DNA of 26,955 nt from CAZVEE01 sp964625525 (GCA_964625525.1 CAZVEE010000047.1:1-26955); one strand, 5' to 3'. Positions 1 to 7,576 are shown, counted from the first letter of the stretch. Numbers and translations are program-made. The notes: generated by a model from the letters alone, not told the origin.

Positions 1-638
1 CCATCCGGGTGTTCCAGGGCGAGCGGGAAATGGCCGCTGACAACAAGCTTTTGGGTCAATTCGACCTGGTGGGCATTCCGCCAGCCCCGCGCGGTGTGCC
101 GCAAGTGGAAGTCGCCTTTGACATCGACGCCAATGGCATCGTGAACGTGTCCGCCAAAGACAAGGCCACGAACAAGGAACAGGCGATCCGCATCCAGGCC
201 TCTGGCGGCCTGTCCGACGACGACATCGAAAAAATGGTCCGCGACGCCGAAGAGCATCGCAATGAGGACCAGGAACGCCGCCGTCTGGTGGAAGCCAAGA
301 ACCAGGGTGAAGCGCTGGTGCACCAGACCGAAAAGCAGCTTGAAGAGTATGGCAGCAAGCTCGAAGGCGGCGACAAAGCCGCCATCGAGGAAGCCCTAAC
401 CGCCCTCAAGAGCGAGCTGGAAGGGACGGACTCGGCGGCGATCCAGACCAAGACCCAAGCGCTGGCGCAGGCCGCCATGAAGCTCGGCGAGGCTATCTAT
501 CGCCAGGACGGCGGTGGAGATGCCGGTGGTGCAGCGCCCGGCGGTGATACCGACGGGACCGCCGACGGCGTGGTCGATGCGGACTTCGAAGAAGTCGATG
601 ACGACAAGAAGTCCGGCGGCGCCCAGCAAACGGGCTGA
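1..638 (+). CDS. dnaK: Chaperone protein DnaK (Hsp70), C-terminal part only
   Basis: Cytosolic Hsp70 chaperone that binds exposed hydrophobic peptides in an ATP-driven cycle with DnaJ and GrpE. Only the last ~211 residues are present; the frame is open from base 3 and the 5' end lies outside the window. The fragment opens with the end of the substrate-binding beta sandwich (VFQGERE, LLGQFDL, GIPPAPRG, FDIDANGIVNVSAKD), which is diagnostic of DnaK. The helical lid follows (GLSDDDIEKM onward). The tail is Gly/Asp-rich and disordered, ending in an acidic VDADFEEVDDD segment like the conserved DnaK EEVD-type terminus, then a short extra tail (KKSGGAQQTG). dnaJ follows after 106 nt on the same strand, the usual dnaKJ operon. 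Identity is certain; nothing can be said about the ATPase domain. Confidence 0.97.
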   Translation, partial: IRVFQGEREMAADNKLLGQFDLVGIPPAPRGVPQVEVAFDIDANGIVNVSAKDKATNKEQAIRIQASGGLSDDDIEKMVRDAEEHRNEDQERRRLVEAKNQGEALVHQTEKQLEEYGSKLEGGDKAAIEEALTALKSELEGTDSAAIQTKTQALAQAAMKLGEAIYRQDGGGDAGGAAPGGDTDGTADGVVDADFEEVDDDKKSGGAQQTG

Positions 639-744
639 TCCGCGCTTCGCGTCACTCGGACGTTAGGAATCCGCGAGGGCAGCGCCCGGTCCACTGGGGC
701 GGGCTGCTCGCTCGCGGCCCGCATTGGGCACGGGGCAGCGACTC

Positions 745-1896
745 ATGAGCAAACGGGATTATTACGAGGTTCTGGGCGTCGCGCGTGGCGCGAACGCGCA
801 GGACATCAAATCCGCCTATCGCAAACTGGCGATGCAATACCATCCGGACCGCAATCCGGATAACCCGGAGGCGGAGCAAAAGTTCAAAGAAGCGAGCGAG
901 GCCTATGAAGTCCTGAAGGACGATCAGAAGCGCGCCGCCTATGACCAATTTGGTCACCAAGCTTTTGAAGGCGGCATGGGCGGCGGGCGCGGGCCCGGCG
1001 GCTTTGGCGGCGGTGGAGCGGACTTCACCAGCGCCTTTGCCGACGTGTTCGACGATCTGTTCGGCGAGTTCATGGGCGGGCGGCGCGGCGGTGGCCGGGG
1101 CCAATCCCGCGGCGCTGACCTGCGCTACAACATGGACATCACCCTGAACGAAGCCTTCACCGGCAAAAAGGCGCAAATTCAGGTCCCCCGGACCATCATC
1201 TGCGACCGCTGCGACGGCACCGGCGCAGAACCGGGGTCCAAGCCGGTCACCTGTCCGACCTGTTCTGGCATCGGCAAAGTGCGCGCCACGCAAGGGTTCT
1301 TCACGATTGAGCGGACTTGTCCGACCTGCGCCGGCACGGGGCGGATCGTCAAGGATCCCTGCAAGGCCTGTGGCGGCCAAGGCCGGCTGGAGAAAGAAAA
1401 AACCCTGTCGGTCACCATCCCGCCCGGGGTGGAGGACGGCACCCGCATTCGGCTCGCGGGCGAGGGTGATGCGGGTCTGCGCGGCGGCCCGAGTGGTGAT
1501 CTCTACATCTTCCTGACTGTGCGGGACCATCCGCTGTTCTCGCGCCAGGGCGCGGATCTGCACTGCAAAGTGCCGATTTCCTTCACCACCGCGGCGCTGG
1601 GCGGGGAACTGGAAGTGCCCACTCTCGCGGGCAGCAAGGCTAAGGTGCGCGTGCCTGAAGGCACCCAGTCGAACCGGCAGTTTCGCCTGAAAAATCTTGG
1701 CATGCCGATCCTGCGCTCGCAGAACAATGGCGATCTCTATGTCCACACAGTGGTTGAGACGCCGCAAAACCTGTCCAAGCGCCAGAAAGACCTGCTGAAA
1801 GAGTTCGAAAAGGCCTCTTCGGACAGCACGAACCCGGAATCCAACAGCTTTTTCGGCAAAATGAAGGATTTCCTGGACGGTTTGGGCGGGAAATAG
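745..1896 (+). CDS. dnaJ: Chaperone protein DnaJ (Hsp40, type I)
   Basis: Co-chaperone that delivers substrates to DnaK and stimulates its ATPase. The 383-aa product has the full type I layout: J domain at residues 1-70 with the HPD motif at 33-35, a Gly/Phe-rich linker at about 75-125, and a zinc-binding domain with four CxxCxGxG repeats starting at C153, C170, C192 and C206. The C-terminal substrate-binding domains follow (GDLYIFLTVRDHPLF and the later GDLYVHTVVETP). The ATG at 745 gives the canonical MSKRDYYEVLG start; an in-frame TTG at 724 would add seven residues with no family support. The Shine-Dalgarno is weak (GGGG about 12 nt upstream), so translation may depend partly on the upstream dnaK message. 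The gene ends just before a strong hairpin at 1911-1932. Confidence 0.98.
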   Translation: MSKRDYYEVLGVARGANAQDIKSAYRKLAMQYHPDRNPDNPEAEQKFKEASEAYEVLKDDQKRAAYDQFGHQAFEGGMGGGRGPGGFGGGGADFTSAFADVFDDLFGEFMGGRRGGGRGQSRGADLRYNMDITLNEAFTGKKAQIQVPRTIICDRCDGTGAEPGSKPVTCPTCSGIGKVRATQGFFTIERTCPTCAGTGRIVKDPCKACGGQGRLEKEKTLSVTIPPGVEDGTRIRLAGEGDAGLRGGPSGDLYIFLTVRDHPLFSRQGADLHCKVPISFTTAALGGELEVPTLAGSKAKVRVPEGTQSNRQFRLKNLGMPILRSQNNGDLYVHTVVETPQNLSKRQKDLLKEFEKASSDSTNPESNSFFGKMKDFLDGLGGK

Positions 1897-1910
1897 CCCG
1901 GACCATCGCT

Positions 1911-1932
1911 GGACGGGGTTATGACCCCGTCC
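1911..1932. terminator. Hairpin between convergent dnaJ and the gene at 1919-2521
   Basis: A perfect 9-bp inverted repeat, GGACGGGGT (1911-1919) and ACCCCGTCC (1924-1932), has a 4-nt loop. It begins 15 nt after the dnaJ stop. The stop codon of the convergent minus-strand gene (TAA, 1921 to 1919) lies inside the stem and loop. No T-run follows on either strand, so it is not a textbook intrinsic terminator. A shared transcript-end structure for both genes is the simplest reading. Confidence 0.5.
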
Positions 1933-2521
1933 CGAGCGCCTTGAGGGTATCGCCCACCAGAGTATAGCTGGCGGTATAAAGATCGCCGAAATCGAGCGCT
2001 AATTGGCGCGAATGCGTGAAAACAGCGCCATGAGTGGCCGGATCGGCCACGTCAAAACCCTCGACGGCCTCTTTAGACCGCTCCAGCACCCCTTCATAGG
2101 CCGTGAGATAGTCCCGGAAGCCGGTGTAGAAGCCGTGCACGGCGCCGCCGCCCTGCCGACCGAACAGGTCGATCAGCCGGCCCTGATGGGCTTCGAACAA
2201 GGCGATGGGCTTGTGAGCGCTGAATTCGGCGTCGAAAGGCAGTAGGACCTGTTGAGCGCCGCTGAACAGACCTCCGCCCGTGATGAGCACCACCTGTTGA
2301 TCATCCAGATCTTGCCGCCGGGCTTCGGCCACCGCCCGCTGCACCGCCTGGGCCACAATATCGAGCTTGCGGCCGACTTCATTGACGGCGACCAATTTCA
2401 GAGTGAAATCATCGAACAGGGCGCGCGCGGTTTCACCCTGAGCCCCGGCCTCGGCCGTTTCCAGCCAGGGCGCCATGGCCTCGTGTACCGCATGGATGAT
2501 GAACAGGTTTTCGATCTGCAT
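1919..2521 (-). CDS. Unrecognised 200-aa protein between dnaJ and dapB
   Basis: I do not recognise a family. The product starts MQIENLFIIHAVHEAMAPW and has no signal peptide or membrane segment, so it is probably cytosolic. It looks largely helical, with Ala/Glu/Leu-rich stretches, plus one central beta-like segment, VVLITGGGLFSG (about 77-88), that ends in a glycine-rich turn. GGGLFSG is not a canonical Walker A because it lacks GK[ST]. The C-terminal half is rich in aromatics (GFYTGFRDYLTAYE). Codon use and GC-rich third positions match the neighbours, supporting a real gene. It is convergent to dnaJ, with its stop inside the hairpin, and divergent from dapB, whose start is 67 nt away. The context does not reveal a function. 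Confidence 0.75.
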   Translation of the reverse strand: MQIENLFIIHAVHEAMAPWLETAEAGAQGETARALFDDFTLKLVAVNEVGRKLDIVAQAVQRAVAEARRQDLDDQQVVLITGGGLFSGAQQVLLPFDAEFSAHKPIALFEAHQGRLIDLFGRQGGGAVHGFYTGFRDYLTAYEGVLERSKEAVEGFDVADPATHGAVFTHSRQLALDFGDLYTASYTLVGDTLKALGTGS

Positions 2522-2588
2522 CGCTGATCCTTGTCCCGTTGGCGCCCGCCCGAGCGCTTCACCTTACCCAAAAAGCCATGAGGCGCCC

Positions 2589-3422
2589 ATGACCGACGCG
2601 CAAAAGTCCCTCAAACTCGCCGTGCTCGGCGCCACCGGGCGCATGGGCCGCACGCTGATCCAGCGTATCGCCGGCGCGCCAGACCTGGAGCTGACCGCGG
2701 CGTTGGAGGCGCCCAAGCACGAACGCTTGGGCGCGGATGCCGGATTGGAAGCCGGCGCTGGCGCGCTGAACGTGCCGGTCAGCGCCGATCTGGGCGCCGG
2801 CCTTGCGGTGGCGGATGGTCTTATCGATTTCACCACCCCCGGCGCCACACGCATGGCGCTTGAAGCCACGCGAGCGGCCGGCTGTTTCCACATCATTGGC
2901 ACCACTGGGTTTGGTCGCGGCGACGACGCAGCCGTGGCCGACGCGGCCAAGACCATTCCCATTGTCAAAGCAGGGAATTTCAGCCTCGGCGTTGCGCTCT
3001 TGTGCACATTGGTGGAGCAAGCGGCAGCCGCGCTGGGCCCAGACTTCGATATTGAAATTGTGGACATGCACCACCGCCACAAAGTCGACGCGCCCTCCGG
3101 CACCGCCTTGATGCTGGGCGAAGCGGCGGCCAGCGGCCGGGGCCAGCCCCTCGATACGCTGCGCGAACCGGCTCGCGAAGGACCGGCCAATGCCCGCACG
3201 CCCGGCGGCATCGGCTTTGCCGCCTTGCGGGGCGGCGGCGTGGTGGGTGAGCACAGCGTTGTCCTGGCCGGCCTGTCGGAACGGTTGGAGCTGACCCACC
3301 GGGCGGAAGATCGCGCACTCTTCGCCGATGGTGCGCTCCGGGCCGCCCGCTTTGCTGCCGATGCGGACCCGGGGCTTTACGGGATGCAAGAGGTCCTGGG
3401 TTTAGGCGCGTTTTCCTGTTAA
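2589..3422 (+). CDS. dapB: 4-hydroxy-tetrahydrodipicolinate reductase
   Basis: Catalyses the NAD(P)H-dependent reduction step of the diaminopimelate/lysine pathway in the cytosol. The 277-aa product is of normal family length. The N-terminal Rossmann nucleotide-binding motif is AVLGATGRMG at 11-20. DFTTPGAT (about 80-87) and IGTTGF (103-108) follow. The substrate and catalytic segment is HHRHKVDAPSGTA, with the His pair at 151-152 and the catalytic Lys at 155. The C-terminal GEHSVVLAG region is also typical. The ATG at 2589 gives the correct N-terminus and has a GAGG element just upstream; a longer in-frame extension to 2475 is not family-like and would overlap the divergent neighbour. The next gene is convergent, so dapB appears to be a single-gene unit. 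Confidence 0.97.
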   Translation: MTDAQKSLKLAVLGATGRMGRTLIQRIAGAPDLELTAALEAPKHERLGADAGLEAGAGALNVPVSADLGAGLAVADGLIDFTTPGATRMALEATRAAGCFHIIGTTGFGRGDDAAVADAAKTIPIVKAGNFSLGVALLCTLVEQAAAALGPDFDIEIVDMHHRHKVDAPSGTALMLGEAAASGRGQPLDTLREPAREGPANARTPGGIGFAALRGGGVVGEHSVVLAGLSERLELTHRAEDRALFADGALRAARFAADADPGLYGMQEVLGLGAFSC

Positions 3423-3459
3423 CATTTCCGCCTGGACAGGGCGCCAAACCAGCGACCAA

Positions 3460-3497
3460 GAGCCGTTTCACGGACCGGGTTGTCATTGAAGCGGCTC
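3460..3497. terminator. Hairpin between convergent dapB and the DUF2244 gene
   Basis: GAGCCGTTTC (3460-3469) pairs with GAAGCGGCTC (3488-3497): ten pairs including one T-G wobble, with an 18-nt loop. It lies midway in the 85-nt gap between two convergent genes. It lacks a T-run on either side. The position and symmetry suggest a bidirectional terminator or 3'-end stabilising structure. Confidence 0.4.
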
Positions 3498-3507
3498 AAA
3501 GCACAGC

Positions 3508-3981
3508 TTAGCCGCGCTCCATCTCCCTCAAAGCTTCAAGCAACGCCTCGGCCACTTCGCCGCGCTCATCCGGGGACAGAAACGCAGCGATGATCAATCG
3601 TTGGCCCCGGGATGTCAGCACCAGCTGGCTCTCATGGCGCGGCGGGTTATCCATATCCACCCGCAACCAGGTGGGCTCAAATGTCCAGGTCTGAGACCGC
3701 CCGGCCGGGTCCGTCCGCGTCACCGTCAGGGCGCGGGCCGTCAGGTGCAGTGTTTCACGCAGCCGCCCCTGGCGGTAACTCAAGCGAAAGGCCAGATAGA
3801 TCAGCGCCACATCCAGCACGTAGAAGACGACGATGGGCCAGGCGCCGCGCTGCAGATAAAGCAGGCTCATGCCCACGCTGGTGACCAGCACAATGGCCAT
3901 GACGATGAGAAACCCACGCCGCCCAAGCGAGCGATTGGGATAGAGCACCGCGTTGAAATAGACCCGCTCCGTCTCGCTCAT
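3508..3981 (-). CDS. DUF2244 family membrane protein
   Basis: A 157-aa integral membrane protein of the DUF2244 family, common in Alphaproteobacteria and of unknown function. The N-terminus has the family-typical FNAVLYPNRSLGRRGF segment, followed by two close transmembrane helices (about residues 23-43 and 48-66) separated by LQRGAWP. The soluble C-terminal part has the usual pattern (LHLTARALTVTR, then WTFEPTWLRVDMD, then VLTSRGQRLIIAAFLSPDER), predicting a small cytosolic beta domain. The ATG at 3981 was chosen because homologues begin close to YFNAVLYPN; an upstream extension to 4119 would overlap the divergent nth gene and is Arg-rich non-homologous sequence. Divergent from nth by 68 nt, which must hold both promoters. 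Confidence 0.85.
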   Translation of the reverse strand: MSETERVYFNAVLYPNRSLGRRGFLIVMAIVLVTSVGMSLLYLQRGAWPIVVFYVLDVALIYLAFRLSYRQGRLRETLHLTARALTVTRTDPAGRSQTWTFEPTWLRVDMDNPPRHESQLVLTSRGQRLIIAAFLSPDERGEVAEALLEALREMERG

Positions 3982-4049
3982 CCTGTGCCGGTCTCCCCTG
4001 CTAATTTTTCGCTTGCGCCCGCGCCGGGGCGAGCTAGCGTCGCGCCACC

Positions 4050-4706
4050 ATGCGCCGTCGAATGCCCCTTGATCATATCGCCGAGCTGTTTGCCCGACTG
4101 CAGGCTCAGGCACCCGCACCGGAGACTGAACTCGCCTATCACAGCCCTTACACGCTGTTGGTGGCCGTGGTTCTGTCGGCCCAGGCGACCGACAAGGGCG
4201 TCAACCGGGCCACCGGTCCGCTGTTTGCGCTTGCTGACACGCCGGAAGCCATCGTGGCACTGGGCGAGGAGCGGGTGCGCGACCTGATCAAGACCATCGG
4301 CCTTTACAAAAATAAGGCGCGCAACGTCATCGCCCTATCCGAAGCGCTGATTGCCAAGCATGGCGGCGCCGTGCCGCAGGAGCGGGACGCGCTGGAGGCA
4401 CTGCCGGGCGTGGGGCGCAAAACAGCGAATGTGGTGCTGAACGTGGCCTTTGGCCAGCCGACCATGGCGGTGGATACCCACATCTTTCGGGTTTCGAACC
4501 GCACGGGCATGGCCCCGGGCAAGGACCCGCTGGCAGTAGAGCGGAAACTGCTGGACGTGGTGCCCGAGCCCTACATGATGCACGCACACCACTGGCTGAT
4601 CCTGCTTGGGCGGTATGTGTGCAAGGCGCGCAAGCCCGATTGCCCCACCTGTGTCATCGCCGATCTGTGCACTTTCAAAGAGAAAACGCCAGCGCCGGCC
4701 GATTGA
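4050..4706 (+). CDS. nth: Endonuclease III (DNA glycosylase/AP lyase)
   Basis: Base-excision-repair enzyme that removes oxidised pyrimidines and cleaves the abasic site by beta-elimination. The 218-aa product has the helix-hairpin-helix with catalytic lysine (LPGVGRKTA, K124) and the catalytic Asp in VDTHIFR (D142). The [4Fe-4S] ligands are C191, C198, C201 and C207 in the canonical C-x6-C-x2-C-x5-C spacing. LSAQATD near residue 42 is also typical. The ATG at 4050 gives normal length. The 3' end is convergent with the lipoprotein gene at 4709, leaving only 2 nt between the two stop codons. Confidence 0.97.
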   Translation: MRRRMPLDHIAELFARLQAQAPAPETELAYHSPYTLLVAVVLSAQATDKGVNRATGPLFALADTPEAIVALGEERVRDLIKTIGLYKNKARNVIALSEALIAKHGGAVPQERDALEALPGVGRKTANVVLNVAFGQPTMAVDTHIFRVSNRTGMAPGKDPLAVERKLLDVVPEPYMMHAHHWLILLGRYVCKARKPDCPTCVIADLCTFKEKTPAPAD

Positions 4707-4708
4707 TC

Positions 4709-5164
4709 TCAGGAGCCCGCACTCTGGCGCGCTTGATAGGCGGTGGCGATATCGCTGATGCAGGCTTGCAGCCGCGCCTCTACCGCGCGAGGGGTGCGCA
4801 CATGACGGTCCGCCTCCAGGTGATGCACCGAATAGACGCCCTCGCCCTCGTCGTAGAGGATGAAATAAACCACACAATCAGGATGGGTATAGGTCCAGAA
4901 CTGAGCACCGGGCTCGGCGCGGCGCAAGTCCGGCTCGCCAAAGCGGGCGAGCAGGAATTCGGGTTGCTTGCCGGCCACTTCCGTCGTTTCAGGGACCGTG
5001 ATGTCGCGGCGTCGCATGCGCCGCTGCTCGCTCTTGGCCGCCTCGCCCTCGGCCACGGGCTCGTCGGCGGACGTGTCGAGCAAGGTCTGCATGGTGCCGC
5101 CAGGCGCGCAGGCCACCAGTAAGGCCGGTACCGCCAGCACCGCCAGAGATCGTGCCAATCGCAT
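4709..5164 (-). CDS. Small lipoprotein of unknown function
   Basis: A 151-aa predicted lipoprotein. The signal peptide MRLARSLAVLAVPALLVAC ends in an LVAC lipobox with acylated Cys at residue 19. The mature part has a charged linker, then a compact domain (FLLARFGEPDLRRAEPGAQFWTY, then CVVYFILY, then VHHLEADR) and a second Cys near the C-terminus (LQACISD). This looks like a widespread alphaproteobacterial lipoprotein type with a 'GxPxLRRxEGxAxxWxY...C' pattern, whose role I do not know. The ATG at 5164 has an ideal Shine-Dalgarno, TAAGGAGG, which also contains the TAA stop of the upstream EI24 gene. The two genes are therefore almost certainly translationally coupled in one operon. Earlier in-frame starts would destroy the signal peptide. 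Confidence 0.85.
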   Translation of the reverse strand: MRLARSLAVLAVPALLVACAPGGTMQTLLDTSADEPVAEGEAAKSEQRRMRRRDITVPETTEVAGKQPEFLLARFGEPDLRRAEPGAQFWTYTHPDCVVYFILYDEGEGVYSVHHLEADRHVRTPRAVEARLQACISDIATAYQARQSAGS

Positions 5165-5177
5165 CCCCGTCCCCTCC

Positions 5178-5888
5178 TTACCCGGTCTCCAGGCCATACT
5201 CCGCGGCCGTTCCGCTTTGCACCGCCCGGGCCCGCACTTCCTGAAACACATGCACCATCAGCGCGGCCCCGAACAAGGGCGCGAAGAAATTGAAAATCGG
5301 GATCAACAGGCCCGCCGCCACGATCATGCCGGCGCAAAAGATCCGCACGCGATGAGCCCGGCGCAATCGCCGTGCCGCCGGTGCTGGCCCATGGCGCAGC
5401 GCCACCATCTCAAAATACTCCCGCCCCGCCAGGTAACCGTTCAGAACGACAAATAAGGCAATGCTCAAAGGCGGAATAAACAGAAAGACGAGATACAAAG
5501 GCAGCGCCAGCACGTTCAAAAACAGCGTTTTGACCGCCAAACGCAAACCCACGGTGACATTTTCCGCCAAAGTCGGGTCGCGCGGCCCGTATTGGTTCGG
5601 ATAGTAGCGCCGTTCGACGATTTCAGACGCTTCTTCGGCGAAAAAGGACACCGCAATCGAGCTGGCAGGCACCAAAAGCAGGACGCTGGCCCCAAACACG
5701 AGGACCCCGAGCGCCACAGAGCCCCAGTCGCTGGCCAACCAGGCCTCCACGTAAGGACCCGCGATCCAAACACCGAACCAGCCCAACAGCGCCAGGAACA
5801 CAGCGGTCAGCGCCACCGCTTTCACCGCGATGAACAGGAAGCGCACGCTCAGAAACTGCGTCAGTGCGCGGGCCACATGTTGCAGCAT
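5178..5888 (-). CDS. EI24 domain (CysZ-like) membrane protein
   Basis: A 236-aa polytopic membrane protein of the EI24/CysZ superfamily, which includes sulfate-uptake proteins of the inner membrane. Visible hydrophobic segments lie near residues 18-42 (FIAVKAVALTAVFLALLGWF), 58-80, 118-150 (LFLNVLALPLYLVFLFIPPL, then FVVLNGYLAGREYFE) and 176-205. The segment NGYLAGREYFEMVALRH matches the conserved core of alphaproteobacterial EI24 proteins. I chose the ATG at 5888 because it starts MLQHVARALTQFLS and has GGGAG about 8 nt upstream; ATGs at 5957 or 6005 would add a charged extension across the palindrome region. It is the first gene of a two-gene operon with the lipoprotein and is divergent from the sugar kinase. 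Sulfate transport is only a family-level guess; no cys genes are nearby. Confidence 0.85.
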   Translation of the reverse strand: MLQHVARALTQFLSVRFLFIAVKAVALTAVFLALLGWFGVWIAGPYVEAWLASDWGSVALGVLVFGASVLLLVPASSIAVSFFAEEASEIVERRYYPNQYGPRDPTLAENVTVGLRLAVKTLFLNVLALPLYLVFLFIPPLSIALFVVLNGYLAGREYFEMVALRHGPAPAARRLRRAHRVRIFCAGMIVAAGLLIPIFNFFAPLFGAALMVHVFQEVRARAVQSGTAAEYGLETG

Positions 5889-5922
5889 CCCAAAGTCTCC
5901 CGCTAAAACCCTCTGCAAGACG

Positions 5923-5946
5923 GCACCTGGACCAGGTGCTTGGTCC
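5923..5946. promoter_or_regulatory. Overlapping palindromes in the divergent EI24 / sugar-kinase promoter region
   Basis: GCACCTGG-A-CCAGGTGC (5923-5939) is a perfect 17-bp palindrome. Its right half is reused by a second inverted repeat, GGACCA (5929-5934) with TGGTCC (5941-5946). It lies 35 nt upstream of the EI24 start and 81 nt upstream of the kinase start, where a dimeric regulator could control both. An RNA role through two mutually exclusive hairpins is the alternative. No regulator gene is adjacent. Confidence 0.4.
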
Positions 5947-6019
5947 TCACGAAACATGGGCCCAGATATCCCGTCGCGCCAGCGCTTTCCGAATTTGACT
6001 CGCAAAGGGAGACCATTAG

Positions 6020-7012
6020 ATGGCCTCGACCGATTACGACGTTCTCGGCATTGGAAATGCCATTGTTGACGTTCTTGCCCAGGCCGACGACGCTTTCCTT
6101 GAAACCAATGAGATCGCCAAAGGCGCGATGACCCTGATCGACGCTGATCGGGCCACGAACCTGTATGAGCGGATGGGCTCGGGCGTGGAAGTTTCGGGCG
6201 GATCGGCGGCCAATACCATCGCCGGTATTGCCTCGCTGGGGGGTAAAGCCGCCTATATCGGCAAAGTGCGCGACGATCAGCTCGGCGAGGTCTTCGCCCA
6301 CGACATCCGCGCCACCGGCGTGGAGTATGTCACGCCTTTCCTGACCGATGGGCCGCCCACGGCCCGCTGCTTGATCCTGGTGACGCCGGACGCCCAGCGC
6401 AGCATGAATACCTTCCTGGGCGCCTCCAGCCTGCTCACCCCGGCGGATGTGGACGACAAGCTCGTGGCGGCGGCTGGCATCACTTACATGGAAGGCTATC
6501 TGTTCGACCCGCCCCAGGCGAAAGAAGCCTTCTACAAGGCTGCCGCGACCGCGCACGAAGCGGGACGGAAAGTGGCGCTGACCCTGTCGGATGCCTTTTG
6601 CGTGGACCGGCACCGGGCGGATTTCCAACACCTGGTGGCCCGTGAGGTGGACATCCTGTTCGCCAATGAAAGCGAAATCACCTCGCTCTACGAAACCGAC
6701 AGCTTCGATGACGCCATGGCGCGGGTGCGCACCGAATGCGAAATCGCTGCGCTGACGCGCTCCGAAAAAGGGTCAGTGATCGTGCGGGGTGATGAGCAGC
6801 ACAGCGTGCCGGCCGAACCCGTGGACACGATCGTGGACACCACCGGCGCGGGCGACCTTTACGCCGCCGGCTTCCTATACGGCTTTTCCCAAGGCAAAGA
6901 CCTGGCCACCTGCGGGCGCATTGGCAGCATCGCCGCCGCTGAAGTGATCAGCCATTTCGGCGCCCGGCCGGAGACCGACCTGAAGACACTGATCGCCGCC
7001 AAAGGGCTTTAA
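6020..7012 (+). CDS. PfkB-family carbohydrate/adenosine kinase
   Basis: A 330-aa ribokinase/PfkB-fold kinase of the type usually annotated as adenosine kinase in Alphaproteobacteria. It would phosphorylate a nucleoside or sugar hydroxyl using ATP in the cytosol. The substrate-side glycine motif is GGSAANT (60-66) and the metal/phosphate motif is NESE (216-219). The ATP and catalytic signature is DTTGAGDLYAAGF, with DTTGAGD at 273-279 and Asp279 as the expected catalytic base. GIGNAIVDVLA near the N-terminus is typical of this subgroup. The ATG at 6020 has AAGGGAGA 8 nt upstream. It is convergent with hisE; the two stop codons share the same TTAA (7009-7012). Adenosine as substrate is a family inference. 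Confidence 0.88.
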   Translation: MASTDYDVLGIGNAIVDVLAQADDAFLETNEIAKGAMTLIDADRATNLYERMGSGVEVSGGSAANTIAGIASLGGKAAYIGKVRDDQLGEVFAHDIRATGVEYVTPFLTDGPPTARCLILVTPDAQRSMNTFLGASSLLTPADVDDKLVAAAGITYMEGYLFDPPQAKEAFYKAAATAHEAGRKVALTLSDAFCVDRHRADFQHLVAREVDILFANESEITSLYETDSFDDAMARVRTECEIAALTRSEKGSVIVRGDEQHSVPAEPVDTIVDTTGAGDLYAAGFLYGFSQGKDLATCGRIGSIAAAEVISHFGARPETDLKTLIAAKGL

Positions 7013-7350
7013 CGCGGCCGATTGGCCTTTTCCGTATGGCCCGATGTGCCCTCACGCCGCTCCAGTTCCGCGGCCACCGCGGCGGGATCCACGCCCGCCG
7101 CGTCCCACAGAATCAGTAGGTGGAACAGCAAATCGGCTGATTCGCTCACCAAGTGTTCTTTTGGTCCAGCAACCGCCGCCATGGCGGTTTCCACCGCCTC
7201 CTCACCCAGCTTTTTCGCGCAATGCTCGACCCCCTTGGCCAGTGTGGAGGCCACATAGGAGGTATCCGACGGCGCCTCCCGGCGCGCGGCAATCACCCCG
7301 CCCAGCCGCTCCAGCACGGCGGAAAGTCCTTTGAAATCAGGCTGTGTCAT
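7009..7350 (-). CDS. hisE: Phosphoribosyl-ATP pyrophosphatase
   Basis: Second step of histidine synthesis: hydrolysis of PR-ATP to PR-AMP. The 113-aa product has the MazG-like fold signature of HisE: SYVASTLAKGVEHCAKKLGEEAVE, with the metal-binding EE of KLGEEAVE, then SESADLLFHLLILWDAAG. The ATG at 7350 gives the usual MTQPDFKGL-type start; an upstream extension reaching 7422 is not conserved in style. HisE normally follows hisF directly in alphaproteobacterial his clusters, but here hisF lies about 2.6 kb upstream, with other genes between them. The stop overlaps the convergent kinase stop by 4 nt. Confidence 0.93.
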   Translation of the reverse strand: MTQPDFKGLSAVLERLGGVIAARREAPSDTSYVASTLAKGVEHCAKKLGEEAVETAMAAVAGPKEHLVSESADLLFHLLILWDAAGVDPAAVAAELERREGTSGHTEKANRPR

Positions 7351-7477
7351 GGCCGCAGACCTAGCAGAGGACCCGCTCTGGTGGAAGCGCTGTCCCAAGC
7401 TGGTTGTGCACAGGTGCAACACCTAGGCGATTAGTCCATGTCGGCAACGCGGAGATGCAGGACAGGAGGGATAGACA

Positions 7478-7576
7478 ATGCTAGCCTATGACCGATTGGA
7501 CAGATTGAAGCGGCGCGCTTCTTGCGACCTCGGGGGTCGTGACGGGTTGAGCGCGTCAATGGAAACCAGACGTTAA
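7478..7576 (+). CDS. Candidate 32-aa small protein with strong Shine-Dalgarno
   Basis: An ATG at 7478 is preceded by AGGAGGG (7464-7470) at an ideal 7-nt spacing, the best ribosome-binding site in this part of the window. The ORF runs 32 codons to TAA at 7574-7576. The peptide begins MLAYDRLDRLKRR, is basic with a possible short amphipathic helix, and has one Cys (residue 16). It has no hydrophobic segment. It lies in the otherwise gene-free 7351-7715 gap, on the same strand as and 139 nt upstream of the PLD-like gene. It could be a leader peptide, an independent small protein, or a chance ORF. I rely on the Shine-Dalgarno alone. Confidence 0.4.
   Translation: MLAYDRLDRLKRRASCDLGGRDGLSASMETRR

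Noticed and set aside
652..1767. 371-codon open frame on the minus strand opposite dnaJ
   Set aside because: It is a shadow of dnaJ in GC-rich DNA: no family-like motifs, no ribosome-binding site, and dnaJ on the other strand is certain.
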